Assembly (NCBI RefSeq): GCF_014196515.1
Contig: NZ_JACIDV010000005.1
Location: 306,560-370,559, forward strand
Length of the DNA stretch: 64,000 nucleotides
DNA from: Rhizobium skierniewicense
Lineage (GTDB): Bacteria; Pseudomonadota; Alphaproteobacteria; Rhizobiales; Rhizobiaceae
Direction of reading: 5' to 3'
Made by a program: the position numbers and the translations under genes
The notes under the pieces: model-generated
Databases searched by the model: none
The model's input: the letters and a program-made list of their open reading frames with translations, nothing else
Told to the model about the DNA's origin: nothing
Part shown: positions 1 through 8,578 of the stretch, piece by piece
Numbering within the stretch: the first letter of the stretch is position 1
How the letters are laid out: each line of letters starts with the position of its first letter

Positions 1-168
1 TGCCAGATTGGCGGCCGCCATATCGCGGACGTAACCCAGCTCCAAAATCGCCGTCTCGACCTTGGCACGTGTGACCGCATGCACCCCCGGACGCAGGTTG
101 ATGACCCGGTCGACGGTTGCCAGACTGACGCCTGCCTTGGATGCGATATCGTGAACGGTCGGCTTCAT
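1..168 (-). CDS. LacI-family transcriptional regulator, N-terminal fragment
   Basis: The first 56 codons of a gene read leftward and cut by the window edge. The translation opens with MKPTVHDIASKAGVSLATV, the classic LacI helix-turn-helix, followed by a hinge-helix region (DRVINLRPGV, then ETAILELGYV). Such proteins bind palindromic operators and respond to a sugar or other small ligand through a periplasmic-binding-protein-like C-terminal domain, which lies outside the window. The start is an ATG at 166-168 preceded on the minus strand by a GGGGAGAAACC stretch that can serve as a ribosome site. Two operator-like palindromes lie 34-70 bases upstream, so self-regulation is likely. The ligand cannot be told from this fragment. 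Confidence 0.85.
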   Translation of the reverse strand, partial: MKPTVHDIASKAGVSLATVDRVINLRPGVHAVTRAKVETAILELGYVRDMAAANLA

Positions 169-201
169 GGTTTCTCCCCAAGCCGTCCTTAGCCGAGATT
201 C

Positions 202-238
202 TGACGTCCGTAAATCAGAAAATGACGTACGTACCTCA
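202..238. promoter_or_regulatory. Tandem operator-like palindromes upstream of the LacI-type gene
   Basis: Two related 16-mers, TGACGTCCGTAAATCA at 202-217 and TGACGTACGTACCTCA at 223-238, start 21 bases apart, that is two helical turns. Both have TGACGT at the left, TCA at the right and a central CG step, as is usual in LacI-family operators. The second is palindromic at 14 of 16 positions. They sit directly upstream of the LacI-type start codon, so the regulator probably binds here and controls its own transcription unit. The assignment is an inference from sequence and position. Confidence 0.5.
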
Positions 239-282
239 TGAAGAGTGAAGTGGCCTTGTTTCAAGCTCGAGTGTGTGGCTTA

Positions 283-439
283 CCCCTCTCTGTCCTGCCG
301 GACATCTCCCCCTCAGGTGGGAAGATCGACTCGTGGCAATGTCTTGGCCACCTTTAACGGTGCGGATGGGGTGACGAGCGCGCGTCTACCTGATCTCCCC
401 CCTTGAGGGGGAGATGCCTGGCAAGGCAGAGGGGGGTGA
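283..439. repeat. Rhizobial palindromic intergenic repeat, copy A
   Basis: This fills much of the 354-base gap between the LacI fragment and the emrB-like gene. The left arm carries CCCCTCT, TGTCCTGCCGGACATCTCCC and a G-rich end. The right arm carries GATCTCCCCCCTTGAGGGGG, then AGATGCC, GGCAAGGCAGAGGGGGG. The outer ends are complementary and each arm has its own inner hairpin. Related copies lie at 29016-29152 and 50790-50945. No protein is encoded. The rest of the gap holds only the operators near 202-238. Confidence 0.7.
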
Positions 440-522
440 ACCACACACGCGACGCTGGATAACCCAAACGAAAAGGGCCGCCATTTCTGGCGACCCTTCA
501 GCGCTGCGGTGGATGGGGGAAA

Positions 523-2106
523 TCAGTGAGCGGCGTCTGGCGGCGGCGCGGCTTTGGGTTTGTTGATGAGCAGCGTCAGGAAAATCAGCGCGCTGAACAG
601 CACTGTCAGCGCCAGGAAGACATCGGCAAACGCCTGAAGCCATGCCTGTTGCGAGACCACGCCGACGAGCTTCTTGATGGCAACGGATGATCCATCCAGA
701 CCGTAGGAATCGTAGTTTGCACCGACATTGTTCAACCACTCCAACGCGGCTGGATTGCCGTAGTTCACGTGTTCGGCAATGCGGAAATAATGGTCGTCTG
801 TGCGCTGGCTGAGCATGGTGTTGATGATGGCAAGACCCACCGCGCCACCGAGGTTACGGGTGAGGTTAAAGAGGCCGGAGGCGTTTTTCATGCGGGCCGG
901 CGGCAGCGTGCCGAGCGCGATGTTGTTGATCGGCACCATGCACATCATCAGGCCGAAGCCGCGCAGGATCTGCGGGATCAGCAACTCGTAAAAGTCCCAG
1001 TCTGCCGTCACATGGGTCATGATCCACGTTCCCGAACCGAAGCTGATGAAACCGATGGCCATCATGACACGTGGATCGAGCTTGGTGGAGAGCTTGCCCG
1101 CAACCGGCGCCGTAAAGAACATGGCCAGGCCGGAGACGAACATTGTCTCGCCGATCATCAGCGCATCGTAGCCGCGCACCCGCCCCAGATAGAGCGGATA
1201 CATATAGGTCAAACCGTAAAGACCGATGCCCATGACGAACGAAAACAGCGAGCCGATGGAGAAATTTCGGTCGGCAAAGGCTTTGAGGTCCACCACCGGA
1301 AAATCGACATTGAAGGCGCGCCAGAAGAACGCGATGCCGCCGATTGTCATGGCGACAGCACCGATGACGATGTGGGTGTCGTTGAACCAGTCGTTGTTGT
1401 TGCCCTCTTCCAGCACATATTCCATCGAGCCGAGGAAGACGCCCATCGACAGCAGTCCCCACCAGTCGAACCTCTTCCACAAAGAGAGTTCCGGCTTGTC
1501 GAAATCGATGAAATTCCACGTGACCAGGGTCACGATGATGCCGGGAATGATGTTGACGAGGAACAGCCAGTGCCAGGAAAAGGCATTCGACAGATAACCG
1601 CCGACCGTGGGGCCGATGGTGGGTGCAAGCGTTGCCACAAGGCCGATGATGGGGGACACCACCGAGCGCTTGGAAGCCGGGAAAATGGTGAAGGCGGCGG
1701 CAAATACGGAGGGGATCATGCCGCCGCCTATGAAGCCCTGAATGCATCGGTAGACGATCATCTGGTCGATGTTGGTGGCCGTCGCACACAGGGCGCTGGA
1801 AATGGTGAAGCCTGCGGCGCAGGTGGCAAACAGCACCCGCGTCGACAAGATGCGCGCAAGCGTTCCCGACAGCGGAATCATGATGACTTCCGCGATCAGA
1901 TAGGAGGTCTGAACCCAGGCGATTTCATCCGACCCGGCACCGAGACCAGCCTGAATTTCCGCAAGCGACGCCGAGACGATCTGGATGTCGAGGATCGACA
2001 TGAACATGCCGAACACCATTGCAAAGAACGCGATGAGGCGTCGGCGATCCATGGGGGGATCGATCGCCGCGACGTTGCCGCCTGCCATACTGGCTGTTGC
2101 CGCCAT
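523..2106 (-). CDS. MFS drug:H+ antiporter, DHA2 family (EmrB-like)
   Basis: A 527-residue inner-membrane exporter with the length and about 14 hydrophobic segments of the DHA2 branch of the major facilitator superfamily. Early residues FGMFMSILDIQIVSASL resemble the first membrane helix of EmrB/QacA-type proteins (D-x-x-I-V-x-x-S/A), followed by AWVQTSYLIAEVIMIPLSG in helix 2. The GGYLSNAFSWHWLFLVN region with preceding PTIGPTVGG is the antiporter motif C area. It would work with the membrane fusion protein encoded 21 bases upstream to export toxic compounds across both membranes. The divergent TetR gene and its operators suggest induction by substrate. The exact substrate is unknown. Confidence 0.9.
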   Translation of the reverse strand: MAATASMAGGNVAAIDPPMDRRRLIAFFAMVFGMFMSILDIQIVSASLAEIQAGLGAGSDEIAWVQTSYLIAEVIMIPLSGTLARILSTRVLFATCAAGFTISSALCATATNIDQMIVYRCIQGFIGGGMIPSVFAAAFTIFPASKRSVVSPIIGLVATLAPTIGPTVGGYLSNAFSWHWLFLVNIIPGIIVTLVTWNFIDFDKPELSLWKRFDWWGLLSMGVFLGSMEYVLEEGNNNDWFNDTHIVIGAVAMTIGGIAFFWRAFNVDFPVVDLKAFADRNFSIGSLFSFVMGIGLYGLTYMYPLYLGRVRGYDALMIGETMFVSGLAMFFTAPVAGKLSTKLDPRVMMAIGFISFGSGTWIMTHVTADWDFYELLIPQILRGFGLMMCMVPINNIALGTLPPARMKNASGLFNLTRNLGGAVGLAIINTMLSQRTDDHYFRIAEHVNYGNPAALEWLNNVGANYDSYGLDGSSVAIKKLVGVVSQQAWLQAFADVFLALTVLFSALIFLTLLINKPKAAPPPDAAH

Positions 2107-2127
2107 GATCTTGGTCCTTATCGAAGA

Positions 2128-3327
2128 TTACTTCGACTGATTGTCTGCTGTGCGGGTCTTGTCGGGTGCCGTACGGGTATCGACATCGACCACCACGCTC
2201 AAACCGGCACGCAACTTGTGCTTGGCCAGATCTTCCTTGGAAAAGACGATGCGAACCGGCACGCGCTGGATGACCTTGGTAAAGTTGCCCGTGGCATTTT
2301 CCGGCGGAAGCATGGAGAAGACCGAGCCGGACGCAGGCGAAATCGACTGCACCGTGGCTTCGATATCATGTTTGCCAAAGGCGTCCACATGCACGCGCAC
2401 CTTGGAGCCGGGCTCGATATCGGCAAGCTGCGTTTCCTTGAAATTGGCATCGATATAGAGATCGTCCATCGGCACCAGAGACGCTAGGCGCTTGCCCACT
2501 GACAGAAGGTCGCCCGTCTGAACCGAGAGGTTGCCGATGACGCCATCATAAGGCGCACGAAGAACCGTGAAGGACAGGTCACGCGCGGCCTTGTCACGAG
2601 ACAGTTCCAGCGACTTCACCGAACCTTCGGCTTCTTTTCGCTGGGCTCTGAGGAGATCGATATTTGCCTGAGCGGACACGACGCCTGCCTCACCGGCAAC
2701 CAGATTGGCCTTGGCCTGTTCCATGGCGATCTGCGCGTTATCAGACGATGCAGCCGTGCCGACGTCCTTGGCCTGAAGTTCGCTGGCGCGTTTCAGGTTG
2801 ATGTCGGCACCCCGCAATGCGGCATCCAGAGAGCCCTTTTGGGCAATGGCCTGCTGCAAAGACGCCTCAGCGCCTGCAATCTGCGCATCGATGCGGTTGA
2901 GCGAGAGCTGCTGTGTCTGAAGCTGGGCCTGCGCCTGTTCCAGCGCATTGCGATAATCGCCATCGTCAAGGGTCACGAGTGTATCGCCAGCCTTCACCGT
3001 TTGGTTATCGACGACCTCGACCTTGGCGACATAGCCGGAGACCTTCGGCGCGATGACGGCGATATCGCCCTGCACATAGGCATCATCCGTGGAAATGAGG
3101 AAGCGGCCATCCGTCCAGTATTGATAGCCGTACCAGCCACCGGCAGCCAGAATGGCAATGGCGACGATCGGCAAAACGAAAGATTTGCGCTTCTTCTTTT
3201 CAGGCGCGGCGGCTTCAGCGGGTGCCGCAGCTGGCTGAGCGTCGGCTGCCTTTGCCTCTTCGACACGAGCTTCGGTTTCATCTGACGAATTGACTGCGCG
3301 GACTGCACCGTTCTTCTGGGCCGACAT
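2128..3327 (-). CDS. HlyD-family membrane fusion protein (EmrA-like)
   Basis: A periplasmic adaptor of 399 residues for the EmrB-like exporter that follows it. After an Ala/Glu/Lys-rich cytoplasmic lead there is one membrane anchor (residues about 45-70, SFVLPIVAIAILAAGGWYGY). Next come a biotinyl-lipoyl-like half (GYVAKVEVVDNQTVKAGDTL), a long Gln/Ala-rich helical hairpin (about 120-240), the second lipoyl half (LRAPYDGVIGNLSVQTGDLL) and a beta-barrel region. The ATG at 3327 is chosen; a GTG 15 bases upstream is possible and neither has a strong ribosome site. Two TetR-type operators lie just upstream. Confidence 0.9.
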   Translation of the reverse strand: MSAQKNGAVRAVNSSDETEARVEEAKAADAQPAAAPAEAAAPEKKKRKSFVLPIVAIAILAAGGWYGYQYWTDGRFLISTDDAYVQGDIAVIAPKVSGYVAKVEVVDNQTVKAGDTLVTLDDGDYRNALEQAQAQLQTQQLSLNRIDAQIAGAEASLQQAIAQKGSLDAALRGADINLKRASELQAKDVGTAASSDNAQIAMEQAKANLVAGEAGVVSAQANIDLLRAQRKEAEGSVKSLELSRDKAARDLSFTVLRAPYDGVIGNLSVQTGDLLSVGKRLASLVPMDDLYIDANFKETQLADIEPGSKVRVHVDAFGKHDIEATVQSISPASGSVFSMLPPENATGNFTKVIQRVPVRIVFSKEDLAKHKLRAGLSVVVDVDTRTAPDKTRTADNQSK

Positions 3328-3369
3328 GGTAACACCATTCACTGTAAGCGAGATAAGAATTGTCGAACT

Positions 3370-3386
3370 GAACCGTTCGGTTCGAT
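3370..3386. promoter_or_regulatory. TetR-type operator copy 1
   Basis: GAACCGTTCGGTTCGAT at 3370-3386, with complementary arms GAACCG and CGGTTC. It aligns without gaps with the second copy at 3425-3441, giving the shared pattern GAACCGnTnGGTTCGAT. It lies 42 bases before the emrA-like start and is probably a repressor site for that promoter. Confidence 0.65.
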
Positions 3387-3420
3387 TGACTTAATCTCTT
3401 TTCTGACACATATCAAGTCA

Positions 3421-3442
3421 TATCGAACCGATTGGTTCGATA
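3421..3442. promoter_or_regulatory. TetR-type operator copy 2
   Basis: A palindrome with 9-base arms, TATCGAACC and GGTTCGATA, around a 4-base centre GATT. It lies between the divergent emrA-like and tetR-type genes, 39 bases before the chosen regulator start, and shares a 17-base pattern with the copy at 3370-3386. The likely ligand is the adjacent TetR-family protein, which would repress both directions. Confidence 0.75.
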
Positions 3443-3480
3443 TATGAGATGAGATTTAAAAACGATTGGCGGATTGCAGC

Positions 3481-4152
3481 GTGACCGACGAGACATCCAT
3501 GGAGGACATCTCCACAGCATCTCCTGCAGGCCGGTTTGCGGCGGGCGAAGACCCGGCAAAGCGCGAGCAAATCCTCGATGGTGCATGGCGCGTGTTCAAG
3601 CAGAAGGGTTTCGATGCCGCCAGCATGAATGACATCACCCGCGAAGCCGCTGTTTCCAAGGGGACAATCTATGTTTACTTTGAAAACAAGGATGAGCTTT
3701 TTGCCGCCCTGATCGACCGTCACCGCGCTGAATTCGCCCTTTCCATGCGCGATATTTTGGCGGGCACGGAAGAGGTACGAGACGGTCTATGGCAGTTCGG
3801 CGCTGCGTTTATTCATAAGGTGACATGCACGGACATGATACCTGCCATGCGCTCAGCGCTTGGCGTGATCGACCGCATGCCCAAACTCTCGCAACGTTTT
3901 TTCGTGGCAGCACCGAACAATGTTCGCGTCGTTCTGCGTGACTTCCTGAGGCACCATGTCGAACAGGGAACGCTCGTCATCGACGACGTGGACCTTGCCG
4001 CACGCCAGTTCATCGAGCTTGCGACCGGAACATTCTTCAAAATGCGGCTGTTCGGCGAATTGACGGGCGACACGCCGCCAGATGACGCGGACCGTGTCCT
4101 CAAAAGCGCTATCGAGGTTTTTATGTCGGCCTATGGAACCAGGACAATTTAG
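3481..4152 (+). CDS. TetR-family transcriptional repressor of the efflux pair
   Basis: A DNA-binding repressor of about 223 residues. The N-terminal helix-turn-helix is clear: REQILDGAWRVFKQKGFDAA, then SMNDITREAAVSKGTIYVYF and ENKDELFAALI. The C-terminal half is the variable ligand-binding, dimerising domain. It is divergent from the emrAB-like genes and two near-identical palindromes lie between them, so it very likely represses the pump and itself and lets go on binding a pump substrate. The start is uncertain: GTG 3481 is used here, TTG 3466 and ATG 3499 are alternatives, and none has a strong ribosome site. Confidence 0.87.
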   Translation: MTDETSMEDISTASPAGRFAAGEDPAKREQILDGAWRVFKQKGFDAASMNDITREAAVSKGTIYVYFENKDELFAALIDRHRAEFALSMRDILAGTEEVRDGLWQFGAAFIHKVTCTDMIPAMRSALGVIDRMPKLSQRFFVAAPNNVRVVLRDFLRHHVEQGTLVIDDVDLAARQFIELATGTFFKMRLFGELTGDTPPDDADRVLKSAIEVFMSAYGTRTI

Positions 4153-4306
4153 CCCCATTCATCATCCGAGTTTCTCGCAATGCGCGAATTATCGGGAAAA
4201 TAGAGCTTAACACATCTGTCATACGCTTGTTTCTCGCGCATTCGAATATAAAACTACGGTGTTTCGAATTGTCGAACCTGGATAGCTGAGAAGGAAAACA
4301 GGCCCG

Positions 4307-5053
4307 ATGGACTCCATTGTCCCTCTATTGTCAGACCCCGCCGCATGGGTGGCACTCGTCACTCTTATCGTCATGGAGGTCGTGCTTGGCATCGACAACC
4401 TGATTTTCATTTCCATCCTGACCAACAAGCTGCCAGAGCATCAGCGTGAGAAGGCCAGAAAGATCGGTATCGGTCTGGCGCTGATCATGCGCCTGGGTCT
4501 GCTCGGCACCGTGGCGTGGATCGTCCAACTGACCGAGCCCGTTTTCGAACTTTTCGGTCACGGCTACTCCTGGAAGGACATGATCCTCATCGGCGGCGGT
4601 CTCTTCCTCGTATGGAAGGCCACGAAGGAAATTCACCACAATGTGGACCCGGAAGATCACAAGGAAGACATGGTCGGTACCGCCGTTGCCAGCTTCTCCT
4701 CTGCGATCGCCCAGATCCTGCTGCTCGATCTCGTCTTTTCGCTGGACAGCATCATCACCGCCGTTGGCATGACCCCGCACGTCCCGATCATGGTTGTCGC
4801 CGTCGTCTTCGCCGTGACCGTCATGCTGCTGGCCGCCAACCCGCTGGCTCAGTTCATCGAAAAGAACCCGACGGTCGTCATGCTGGCGCTGGCATTCCTT
4901 TTGATGATCGGCACGACGCTGATCGCCGAAGGCATGGGCTTCCACGTTCCCAAGGGCTACGTCTATGCCGCCATGGCATTTTCGGCACTGGTGGAAGTGC
5001 TCAACATGGTATCGCGCAATGCACGCCGGAAGAAGAAGAGCACATTGCACTAG
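4307..5053 (+). CDS. TerC-family integral membrane protein
   Basis: A 248-residue protein with about seven hydrophobic segments. It carries the two acidic family motifs: [20 protein letters not shown] near residues 24-43 and [19 protein letters not shown] near 140-158. Family members (TerC, YkoY, YgaP-like) are linked to tellurite resistance, manganese efflux and metal loading of exported proteins. No other ter gene is nearby, so a general metal or membrane role is more likely than tellurite resistance. It appears to be a single-gene unit, with 154 bases of promoter region upstream and a hairpin terminator downstream. A ribosome site, GAGAAGGAAAAC, lies just before the ATG. Confidence 0.88.
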   Translation: MDSIVPLLSDPAAWVALVTLIVMEVVLGIDNLIFISILTNKLPEHQREKARKIGIGLALIMRLGLLGTVAWIVQLTEPVFELFGHGYSWKDMILIGGGLFLVWKATKEIHHNVDPEDHKEDMVGTAVASFSSAIAQILLLDLVFSLDSIITAVGMTPHVPIMVVAVVFAVTVMLLAANPLAQFIEKNPTVVMLALAFLLMIGTTLIAEGMGFHVPKGYVYAAMAFSALVEVLNMVSRNARRKKKSTLH

Positions 5054-5081
5054 GTGCGATTGTCGATCTGAAGAAACTTGG

Positions 5082-5107
5082 GGCCCGTGTAACAGCGGGC
5101 CTTTTTC
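5082..5107 (+). terminator. Rho-independent terminator after the TerC-family gene
   Basis: Stem GGCCCG/CGGGCC with an eight-base loop, followed by TTTTTCTT. It lies 29 bases after the stop codon. Confidence 0.8.
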
Positions 5108-5316
5108 TTGTCGGCGCAAAATGCCAGCAGAGGGGCAACGGCGGTAATTTTCTTGACGCATGCGGCGTAATATGGCCTAAGGCCATGCCTAATGGGAACG
5201 TATGAAAGCTGCGCTTTGCGCCTGTTTTGAGCCATTCCCGCCGCATCCAACGTCAATTCCCGTGATATCGGGCACTTTCAGCTTTATGTCACAGCCAGTC
5301 ACGACGAGTGAATTTC

Positions 5317-6774
5317 ATGACCACTTCCGGCGTCCGCGTCCGTATTGCCCCTTCCCCCACCGGCGAGCCGCATGTCGGCACCGCTTACATCGCGCTTTTC
5401 AACTACCTGTTTGCCCTCAAGCACGGTGGTGAATTCATTCTGCGCATCGAAGATACCGATGCGACGCGCTCCACGCGCGAATATGAAGACAAGGTGCTGG
5501 AAGCGCTGAAATGGACCGGCCTGAAATGGTCCGAAGGCCCTGATGTTGGCGGCCCCTATGGCCCCTACCGCCAGTCCGACCGCAAGGACATGTACCAGCC
5601 ATTCGCCGACGAACTGCTGGAAAAGGGCCACGCCTTCCGCTGTTTCTGCACGCCGGAGCGCCTGACCGAGATGCGTGAAGCGCAGCGCGCCGCTGGAAAG
5701 CCGCCGAAATATGATGGTCTGTGCCTGCATCTGAAGGCTGAGGAAGTGACTGCAAAGATGGACGCGGGCGAAGCTTCTGTCGTGCGGATGAAAATCCCGA
5801 CGGAAGGCTCCTGCGATTTCAACGATGGCGTCTACGGCGATGTATCGATCCCGTGGGACAGCGTTGACATGCAGGTTCTGATGAAGGCGGATGGCATGCC
5901 GACCTACCACATGGCCAATGTCATCGACGACCATCTGATGAAGATCACCCATGTCGCACGCGGCGAAGAGTGGCTGGCATCGGTGCCAAAGCACATTCTG
6001 CTCTACCGTTATTTCGGTTGGGAACAGCCCACGTTCATGCATCTCTCCCTGATGCGCAATGCCGACAAATCCAAGCTTTCCAAGCGCAAGAACCCGACCT
6101 CGATCTCCTATTATTCCGCGCTCGGCTATCTGCCGGAAGCGCTGATGAACTTCCTCGGTCTGTTCTTCATCCAGATTGGCGAAGGCGAAGAGCTTTTGAC
6201 CATGGAAGAACTGTCGCAGAAATTCGACCCGGAAGCGCTGTCCAAGGCAGGTGCCATCTTCGACATTCAGAAGCTGGACTGGCTGAACGGCCGCTGGCTG
6301 CGCGAAAAGCTGAGCCAGGACGAGTTCATTGCCCGCACGCTGGAATGGGCGATGGAAAACTCCCGCCTGACGGAAGGCCTGAAGCTTTCGCAGAGCCGCA
6401 TTTCAAAGCTGGGCGAACTGCCGAACCTCGCAGGCTTCCTGCTGTCGAGCGATGTCGGCCTGACGCCTGCCTCTTTCGCTGGTCTGAAGACCAAGCCGGA
6501 AGAAACCCACGAAATCCTGACCACGGTTGCCGCCGATCTGGAGAAAATGCCGGACTGGACGCTGGAATCGATTGAGCAGGAACTGCGCGATGTTGCCGAA
6601 CGCACGGGCAAGAAACTGCGCGTGGTGACACCGCCGCTCTTCGTTGCGATGTCGGGCTCGTCGCGTTCGCTGCCGCTGTTTGATAGCATGGCGCTGCTCG
6701 GCCGTTCCGTGGTGCGCCAGCGTTTGAAGATCGCGATTGCGGTTGTGGCGTCGATGGTTGCCGCAGGCAGTTAA
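5317..6774 (+). CDS. gltX: Glutamate--tRNA ligase
   Basis: A class I aminoacyl-tRNA synthetase of 485 residues, which charges tRNA with glutamate in the cytoplasm. The HIGH-type signature is in VRIAPSPTGEPHVGTAYIAL near the start and the KMSKS-type loop is KSKLSKRKN near residue 250. Between them are the ERL and VLMKADGMPTYHMANVIDDH segments typical of GltX. The C-terminal helical anticodon-binding part is complete. The ATG at 5317 is preferred over the in-frame GTG at 5308. Alphaproteobacteria often carry two gltX genes, one of which can misacylate tRNA-Gln; which copy this is cannot be told here. Confidence 0.93.
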   Translation: MTTSGVRVRIAPSPTGEPHVGTAYIALFNYLFALKHGGEFILRIEDTDATRSTREYEDKVLEALKWTGLKWSEGPDVGGPYGPYRQSDRKDMYQPFADELLEKGHAFRCFCTPERLTEMREAQRAAGKPPKYDGLCLHLKAEEVTAKMDAGEASVVRMKIPTEGSCDFNDGVYGDVSIPWDSVDMQVLMKADGMPTYHMANVIDDHLMKITHVARGEEWLASVPKHILLYRYFGWEQPTFMHLSLMRNADKSKLSKRKNPTSISYYSALGYLPEALMNFLGLFFIQIGEGEELLTMEELSQKFDPEALSKAGAIFDIQKLDWLNGRWLREKLSQDEFIARTLEWAMENSRLTEGLKLSQSRISKLGELPNLAGFLLSSDVGLTPASFAGLKTKPEETHEILTTVAADLEKMPDWTLESIEQELRDVAERTGKKLRVVTPPLFVAMSGSSRSLPLFDSMALLGRSVVRQRLKIAIAVVASMVAAGS

Positions 6775-6811
6775 GCGGGCGACGCGGCTGGTGAGCTGAC
6801 GCCGCCACGGT

Positions 6812-6915
6812 CGTCATCCTCGGGCTTGTCCCGAGGATCTACCTTGGGTGCCAGGGGTTGGACGTCGGACGTGCCGGTGACGCAGCAGATCCTCGGGACA
6901 AGCCCGAGGATGACG
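6812..6915. repeat. Perfect 29-bp inverted repeat between gltX and lysS
   Basis: The arm at 6812-6840 begins CGTCATCCTCGGGCTTGTCC and its exact reverse complement lies at 6887-6915, with a 46-base loop between. Each arm is also a small hairpin by itself (CCTCGGG, five-base loop, CCCGAGG). No T-run follows, so it is not a classic terminator. It looks like a REP/BIME-type mobile intergenic element that may shape mRNA ends. It takes up most of the 218-base gap between the two synthetase genes. Confidence 0.8.
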
Positions 6916-6992
6916 AGACGGGAAGGTACGGGGCGAACCAGAAAGCCACCGCATCACCATAGAGAATAACTTGCCCGAAGAAGGCCCAGACG

Positions 6993-8492
6993 ATGACCGA
7001 CAAGACAACCGAAACAACTGCCCTCTCGTCCGACGTGACCGAAGTGCGCCGCCAGAAGCTGGGAATGCTGCGTGAGAAAATCGGCGATGTGTATCCCGCC
7101 CATTTTCACCGCACGCTGACCAATGCGGAACTGGCCGAGAAATATGCGCAGATCGAGCCGGACGTTGAAACCGGTGACACGGTAACGGTTGCCGGGCGCG
7201 TTTATTCCTCGCGCAATTCCGGCATGTTCATGGACATCCATGACGCCTCCGGCAAGGTGCAGATCTTCTCCCACAAGGATACGACGCCGGAAGCTGCGCG
7301 CGACCTTCTGCCGATGATCGATATCGGCGACATCATCGGCGTGACCGGCAAGGTGCGCCGCACCAAGCGCGGCGAGCTGACGATCAATGCCGAAGAGATC
7401 ACCATGCTGACCAAGTCTCTGCTGCCAATGCCAGAGAAGTGGAGCGGGATTTCCGACATCGAAATCCGCTATCGCAAGCGCCACCTGGATATTCTCTCCA
7501 ACGAAGAGTCCAAACTCCGCTTCCAGCAGCGCTCAAAGATCATTTCCGGCATTCGCCGCTTCATGGAAAACGAGGCCTTCCTCGAGGTTGAAACGCCGAT
7601 GTTGCAGACCGTCTATGGCGGCGCGACGGCCGATCCGTTCAAGACCTTCCACAACACGCTGAAGATGGACATGTATCTGCGCATTGCGCCGGAACTGTTC
7701 CTGAAGCGCACGCTGGTGTCTGGCCTGTCCGACAAGGTGTTCGAAATCAACCGCAACTTCCGCAATGAAGGTGTTTCAACCCGGCACAATCCGGAATTCA
7801 CCATGCTGGAATGCTATTGGGCCTATGCCGACTACGAAGACATTATGGGTCTGGTCGAGCGCATGTTCGAAACGCTGGCGATTGCCATTCACGGCACGAC
7901 GGAACTGGAATTCCAGGGCAAGACCATTTCCTTCAAGGGTCCGTTCAAGCGCGTGCCGATGCCGGATGCGGTGAAGGAGGCGACGGGCATCGACTTCCTG
8001 GCCATCAAGACCGACGAAGAAGCCCGCGCTGCCGCGAAGGCTGCCGGTTTCGAAGTCGAGAAGGACTGGACCTGGGGCGAATGCCTGGCCTTCATCTTTG
8101 AGGAAAAGGTCGAGGCGACGCTGATCCAGCCAAGTCACGTCACGCATTTTCCAAAAGACATCTCGCCCTTTGCCAAGGAAGTGCCGGGCGAGCCGCGTCT
8201 GGTGGAGCGTTTCGAGAGCTATTGCAACGCCTGGGAAGTTGGCAATGCATTCTCCGAGTTGAACGACCCGGAAGAACAGCGCCGCCGCATGGTGGAGCAG
8301 TTGGAACAGGCCCATGCGCGTGGCGAAAAGGACAAGCAGCTGGACGACGAATTCCTCGACGCCATCGATCAGGGCATGCCGCCCGCCGGGGGCCTCGGCA
8401 TCGGTGTAGACCGTCTGGTGATGTTGCTGACCAACGCGCCGTCCATCCGCGACGTCATCCTGTTCCCGGCCCGCCGCCAGAAGGCGGATTGA
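6993..8492 (+). CDS. lysS: Lysine--tRNA ligase, class II
   Basis: A cytoplasmic class II synthetase of 499 residues that charges tRNA-Lys. An N-terminal OB-fold anticodon-binding domain (VAGRVYSSRNSGMFMDIHDA) is followed by the catalytic domain. Motif 2 is in FEINRNFRNEGVSTRHNPEF with the substrate loop MLECYWAYADYEDI, and motif 3 is GLGIGVDRLVMLLTNAPSIR at the C-terminus. The start ATG is preceded by GAAGAAGG. It lies in the same direction as gltX but is separated by 218 bases with an inverted repeat, so the two may or may not be co-transcribed. Confidence 0.95.
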   Translation: MTDKTTETTALSSDVTEVRRQKLGMLREKIGDVYPAHFHRTLTNAELAEKYAQIEPDVETGDTVTVAGRVYSSRNSGMFMDIHDASGKVQIFSHKDTTPEAARDLLPMIDIGDIIGVTGKVRRTKRGELTINAEEITMLTKSLLPMPEKWSGISDIEIRYRKRHLDILSNEESKLRFQQRSKIISGIRRFMENEAFLEVETPMLQTVYGGATADPFKTFHNTLKMDMYLRIAPELFLKRTLVSGLSDKVFEINRNFRNEGVSTRHNPEFTMLECYWAYADYEDIMGLVERMFETLAIAIHGTTELEFQGKTISFKGPFKRVPMPDAVKEATGIDFLAIKTDEEARAAAKAAGFEVEKDWTWGECLAFIFEEKVEATLIQPSHVTHFPKDISPFAKEVPGEPRLVERFESYCNAWEVGNAFSELNDPEEQRRRMVEQLEQAHARGEKDKQLDDEFLDAIDQGMPPAGGLGIGVDRLVMLLTNAPSIRDVILFPARRQKAD

Positions 8493-8499
8493 TGTTGGC

Positions 8500-8518
8500 A
8501 GGGCGGTAAAGCCGCCCT
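8500..8518. terminator. Hairpin between convergent lysS and the unknown gene
   Basis: Stem AGGGCGG/CCGCCCT with a five-base loop, eight bases after the lysS stop. It has no T-run on either side, so it would be a weak or Rho-assisted terminator. Confidence 0.4.
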
Positions 8519-8578
8519 CCTTCGATCACGTCTTCGATCGCAAAAAGCCTCTCCGCACCACAGAGGCAGGCCGCAGAC

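Noticed and set aside
769..2487. Very long open frame on the plus strand across the efflux genes
   Set aside because: It lies antisense to well-supported emrB-like and emrA-like genes, its translation is rich in His, Arg and Asp with no domain, and it is the expected shadow of GC-rich codon use.
4153..4306. Manganese (yybP-ykoY) riboswitch before the TerC-family gene
   Set aside because: This family often has one, but the conserved GGGGAGUA-type core and stems were not found in the 154-base leader.
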